8,407 nucleotides of DNA from Methanobacteriota archaeon (GTDB lineage Archaea; Thermoplasmatota; Thermoplasmata; RBG-16-68-12): positions 1-8,407 of the forward strand of contig VBLS01000022.1 of NCBI GenBank assembly GCA_005878635.1. Direction: 5' to 3'. Position 1 is the stretch's first letter. The number at the start of each line of letters is the position of its first letter. The notes beneath the pieces were generated by a model, which had not been told where the DNA came from, did no database searches, and saw nothing but the letters and a program-made list of their open reading frames with translations. Shown here piece after piece: positions 6,248-8,407 of the stretch. Made by a program: the position numbers and the translations under genes.

Positions 6248-7633
6248 ATGTCGAGGCGTCCGCGACTAGCAGGGTTGCCATCGGAATTGGAGAAGATTGT
6301 CGGGAAGGCGGAGGTGATCCAGAGGGGCGCGTCTTTCGAGGAGCACCGTAGGGACATGGCCGACTACGAAGGCACCCCGGCCGTCGTCGTCCGGCCCCGA
6401 TCCGAGGAACAGGTCTCCGCGATCGTCCAGCTCGCGAACCGCCGACAGATCCCCATCCTCGCCTGGGGAGCCGGCTCGAGCCTCACGGGGGCGGTCGTCC
6501 GCGAGGGCGCCATTGTGGTCGACATGAAGCGATTCGACCGAATCCTCAAGGTCGATCCGGTGAACTGGTACGTGGACGTGCAGCCCGGCGTCGTGCTCGA
6601 CGACCTGGAACATGCCCTCCAGGCGGAAGGGTTCTTCTTCCCGCCGGATCCCGCGAGCAGTTTCCTGTGCACCGTCGGCGGGGCGATCGCGACGGGCGCC
6701 GGGGGCATGCGGTGCGTCCGGTACGGGACGATGAAGGACTGGGTCATGGCCCTCCGGGTCGTCCTCCCGACCGGCGAGGTGACCAGCCTCGGCGAACCCC
6801 TCCCGAAGAACCGGGCGGGCTACGACCTCGTTCACCTGTTCGTCGGAAGCGAAGGGACCCTCGGCATCATCACGCAGGCCACGTTGAAGATCCTTCCTCT
6901 TCCGGTGGTCCGGGTCCAGAGGATGCTCGTCCAATTCGCGGACTGGCCCACCGCGGGGGAAGCGATCAAAGGCCTTCGGAAGGCCCGGGTGGTCCCCGAC
7001 CTGCTCGAGTTTCTCGACCGGGAGACGATCATCGCGGTGAACCAATCCTACGACTTCCAGGTCGAGGAGGCGGAAGCGACCCTCCTGGTCGACCTCGAGG
7101 AGCCGTCGATCCCCGCGGCCACCGAGGTGTTCCGCGCCCATTCGGCCCTGGCGATTCGGCCGGCCGCGGACGAGGTCGAAGCGGACCGACTGTATCAGGT
7201 CCGCGCCCGCGCCTACCTCGCGTTGAAGGAGCGCTCCTCCGGGATCCAGATCGAGGACGTCGTCGTGCCGATCGACCGCCTTGCGGAGTACCTCCGGCTC
7301 GTCAAGGAGGTGGCGGCGCGGCACCGGGTGCAGATCCCCGTCGTCGGGCACGCGGGGGACGGGAACGTCCATCCCGCCATCGTGTACGACAAGGCGGACG
7401 CGAAAAGCCGGGACGCAGCGACGGCCGCGTTCGAGGAAATCTGCCAATATGCGATCCGGGTCGGCGGGAGTGTGACCGGGGAGCATGGGGTCGGTTCCCA
7501 GAAAGTGGCCCTCTTCCGAGCCCAGCTGGAAGCCCATGGCGGCGGCGAGAGCTTGCGACTCATGAAGGAGATCAAGCGAGTCTTCGACCCGAAGGGAATC
7601 ATGAATCCAGGAAAATACGTCGACGCGGCTTGA
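6248..7633 (+). CDS. FAD-linked 2-hydroxyacid oxidase/dehydrogenase, GlcD/D-lactate dehydrogenase family
   Basis: A flavoprotein of 461 residues expected to oxidise a 2-hydroxyacid such as glycolate, D-lactate or D-2-hydroxyglutarate to the 2-oxoacid and pass electrons to an iron-sulfur partner. The FAD-binding domain (PF01565 type, about 44-218) shows 'TPAVVVRPRSEEQVSAIV', the FAD pyrophosphate loop WGAGSSLTG (73-81), 'PPDPASSFLCTVGGAIAT' (132-149), GGMRCVRYG (152-160) and 'VGSEGTLGIITQATLKILPL' (199-218). The FAD-oxidase C domain (PF02913 type) shows VGHAGDGNVHP (366-376), with the metal/substrate-site histidines, TGEHGVG (410-416) and DPKGIMNPGKY (447-457). The ATG at 6248 is chosen because family homology starts a few residues later; an upstream TTG at 6116 would add 44 non-conserved residues across the intergenic hairpin. 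It is divergent from the permease and convergent with the CCG protein, with 24 nt between stop codons. The exact substrate cannot be read from sequence. Confidence 0.9.
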   Translation: MSRRPRLAGLPSELEKIVGKAEVIQRGASFEEHRRDMADYEGTPAVVVRPRSEEQVSAIVQLANRRQIPILAWGAGSSLTGAVVREGAIVVDMKRFDRILKVDPVNWYVDVQPGVVLDDLEHALQAEGFFFPPDPASSFLCTVGGAIATGAGGMRCVRYGTMKDWVMALRVVLPTGEVTSLGEPLPKNRAGYDLVHLFVGSEGTLGIITQATLKILPLPVVRVQRMLVQFADWPTAGEAIKGLRKARVVPDLLEFLDRETIIAVNQSYDFQVEEAEATLLVDLEEPSIPAATEVFRAHSALAIRPAADEVEADRLYQVRARAYLALKERSSGIQIEDVVVPIDRLAEYLRLVKEVAARHRVQIPVVGHAGDGNVHPAIVYDKADAKSRDAATAAFEEICQYAIRVGGSVTGEHGVGSQKVALFRAQLEAHGGGESLRLMKEIKRVFDPKGIMNPGKYVDAA

Positions 7634-7636
7634 ATT

Positions 7637-7649
7637 CGCCAAAAGGGCG
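7637..7649. terminator. Weak stem between the convergent oxidase and CCG genes
   Basis: CGCC (7637-7640) and GGCG (7646-7649) flank AAAAG in the 24-nt gap between the two stop codons. With only four base pairs and a short T-run on the minus strand (TTTT within the loop), it is a marginal two-way terminator candidate. Confidence 0.15.
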
Positions 7650-7657
7650 CTGGGAAC

Positions 7658-8407
7658 CTAGCCGGCCCCCTCGAAGCGAACCATGTCGAGCGGGTGCAGG
7701 ATTGCGCGCCCCAACCCGTCCCGTAATTGCAGTGTGCACACGCTGCTTTCGGTCGCGATCAGGTCGCATCCGCTCTGCCGGAACTGCTCGAACAGCTTTT
7801 CTCCAACGGCCATGGAGAGGTCGTATCCGAGCCACCCGCTCTTCATCCCGAAGGTCCCCGCGATTCCGCAACACGTGCCCGTCTCGACGGTCCGCACGCG
7901 GTACGACGCGCGTTCGAGGAACCGCGTCGCCGGCGCCCCCGAGGTGAGAGCGCGGTCGTGACACGGGATGTGGAACCCGACGACGCCCGCGACATCGCGG
8001 CTCGGACGCAGCGGCAGGCCCGCGAGCCCTCGCTCGATGAATTCGAAGAAACCGTAGGCATGCGATCCGACCTTCTTGGCGAGTTCGCCCTCCCGAAGTT
8101 TCGGGTACACCTTGCGGAGCATGTAGACGGCCGTCGGTTCCGTCGACACGATGTCGTAGCCTTCGTCGACGAGGGGCCCAAGGACCCGCAGATTGAAGGC
8201 CGCCAGGGCCGAGGCCTTGCCGAGCTGTCCGTACGACACGTAGGGCATCCCGCTCCACCGCACGTCGGGGATGAGGACCGAATATCCGAGTCGCTCCAGG
8301 ATGTCGATCGCCTTGAGACCGAGGTCCGGGTTGTTGTATTCCGCGTACAGATCCGGAAAGAAGGCGACTTTGCCGACGCGACTGGCCTTCGTCCCTCGGG
8401 CGTTGAC
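7658..8407 (-). CDS. CCG-domain iron-sulfur protein, GlcF/GlpC/HdrD-like (N-terminus beyond the window)
   Basis: The frame is open to the right edge, so 249 C-terminal residues are visible and the GTG at 8263 is internal. The sequence follows the two-CCG-domain pattern of subunits that take electrons from FAD-linked dehydrogenases. Domain 1 begins KVAFFPDLYAEYNNPDLG and continues to VRWSGMPYVSYG (49-60) and VSTEPTAVYMLRKVYP (87-102); the usual cysteines (PGCY, CCGMP, CPTC) are all replaced. Domain 2 keeps FHIPCHDRAL (Cys149), CCGIAGTFGMK (Cys179-180) and ESSVCTLQL (Cys224), so one cluster site looks intact. Paralogues with a cysteine-free first domain exist in bacteria. The missing N-terminus may carry ferredoxin-type 4Fe-4S motifs or even a fused oxidase domain. 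Its position end to end with the GlcD-type gene suggests that it is the electron-accepting partner. Confidence 0.85.
   Translation of the reverse strand, partial: VNARGTKASRVGKVAFFPDLYAEYNNPDLGLKAIDILERLGYSVLIPDVRWSGMPYVSYGQLGKASALAAFNLRVLGPLVDEGYDIVSTEPTAVYMLRKVYPKLREGELAKKVGSHAYGFFEFIERGLAGLPLRPSRDVAGVVGFHIPCHDRALTSGAPATRFLERASYRVRTVETGTCCGIAGTFGMKSGWLGYDLSMAVGEKLFEQFRQSGCDLIATESSVCTLQLRDGLGRAILHPLDMVRFEGAG

Noticed and set aside
6266..7642. A 458-codon open frame antisense to the FAD oxidase
   Set aside because: Its composition (Arg, Asp, His, Gly) is typical of a GC-rich shadow, and the plus strand carries a complete set of FAD-oxidase motifs.
6667..7947. A 426-codon + strand frame overlapping the oxidase and the CCG gene
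   Set aside because: It is Arg/Pro/Gly-rich without domains and overlaps two well-supported genes.

Overview
The window looks like a fragment of a GC-rich archaeal genome, most likely a Thermoplasmatota-type euryarchaeon. The clues are a surface protein with a 'FIETGLPSGTSW' module and YVTN propeller blades ending in a membrane anchor and a basic tail, an archaeal-style tyrosine recombinase fragment, a MOFRL-family glycerate 2-kinase, and a TATA-like box about 30 nt upstream of a start codon with no Shine-Dalgarno site. The lineage is an inference from these features; there is no rRNA or marker gene here.

Layout. 1-2076 (+): the 3' part of a large cell-surface protein: a partial upstream module, a complete run of seven 40-residue YVTN blades encoded by in-phase 120-bp DNA repeats, three Ig-like (OmpL47-type) modules, one membrane helix and a basic tail. 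2077-2222: a short gap with palindromes and an orphan TATA-like box. 2223-2519 (-): a 5'-truncated tyrosine recombinase remnant. 2498-2766 (-): a small two-helix membrane protein whose likely N-terminus lies in another frame, suggesting a one-base deletion, recoding or two coupled ORFs. 2847-4274 (-): glycerate 2-kinase with an unusual Arg/Pro-rich tail. 4451-5992 (-): a permease of the Nramp-like fold that lacks the usual Nramp metal-binding motifs. 5993-6247: a divergent intergenic region with two strong inverted repeats and a putative promoter. 6248-7633 (+): a GlcD-type FAD-linked 2-hydroxyacid dehydrogenase. 7658-8407 (-, running off the window): a GlcF/GlpC-like CCG-domain iron-sulfur protein that converges on the oxidase.

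How the genes may work together. The FAD oxidase and the CCG protein are the two usual halves of a membrane-linked 2-hydroxyacid (glycolate, D-lactate or similar) oxidising system, and glycerate 2-kinase feeds D-glycerate into lower glycolysis as 2-phosphoglycerate. The permease is divergent from the oxidase and shares a strand with the kinase. A working model is a hydroxyacid uptake and oxidation locus in which the Nramp-like permease may carry an organic acid rather than a metal. This is inference from gene neighbourhood and missing motifs. The surface protein and the recombinase/small membrane protein segment look like separate accessory material.
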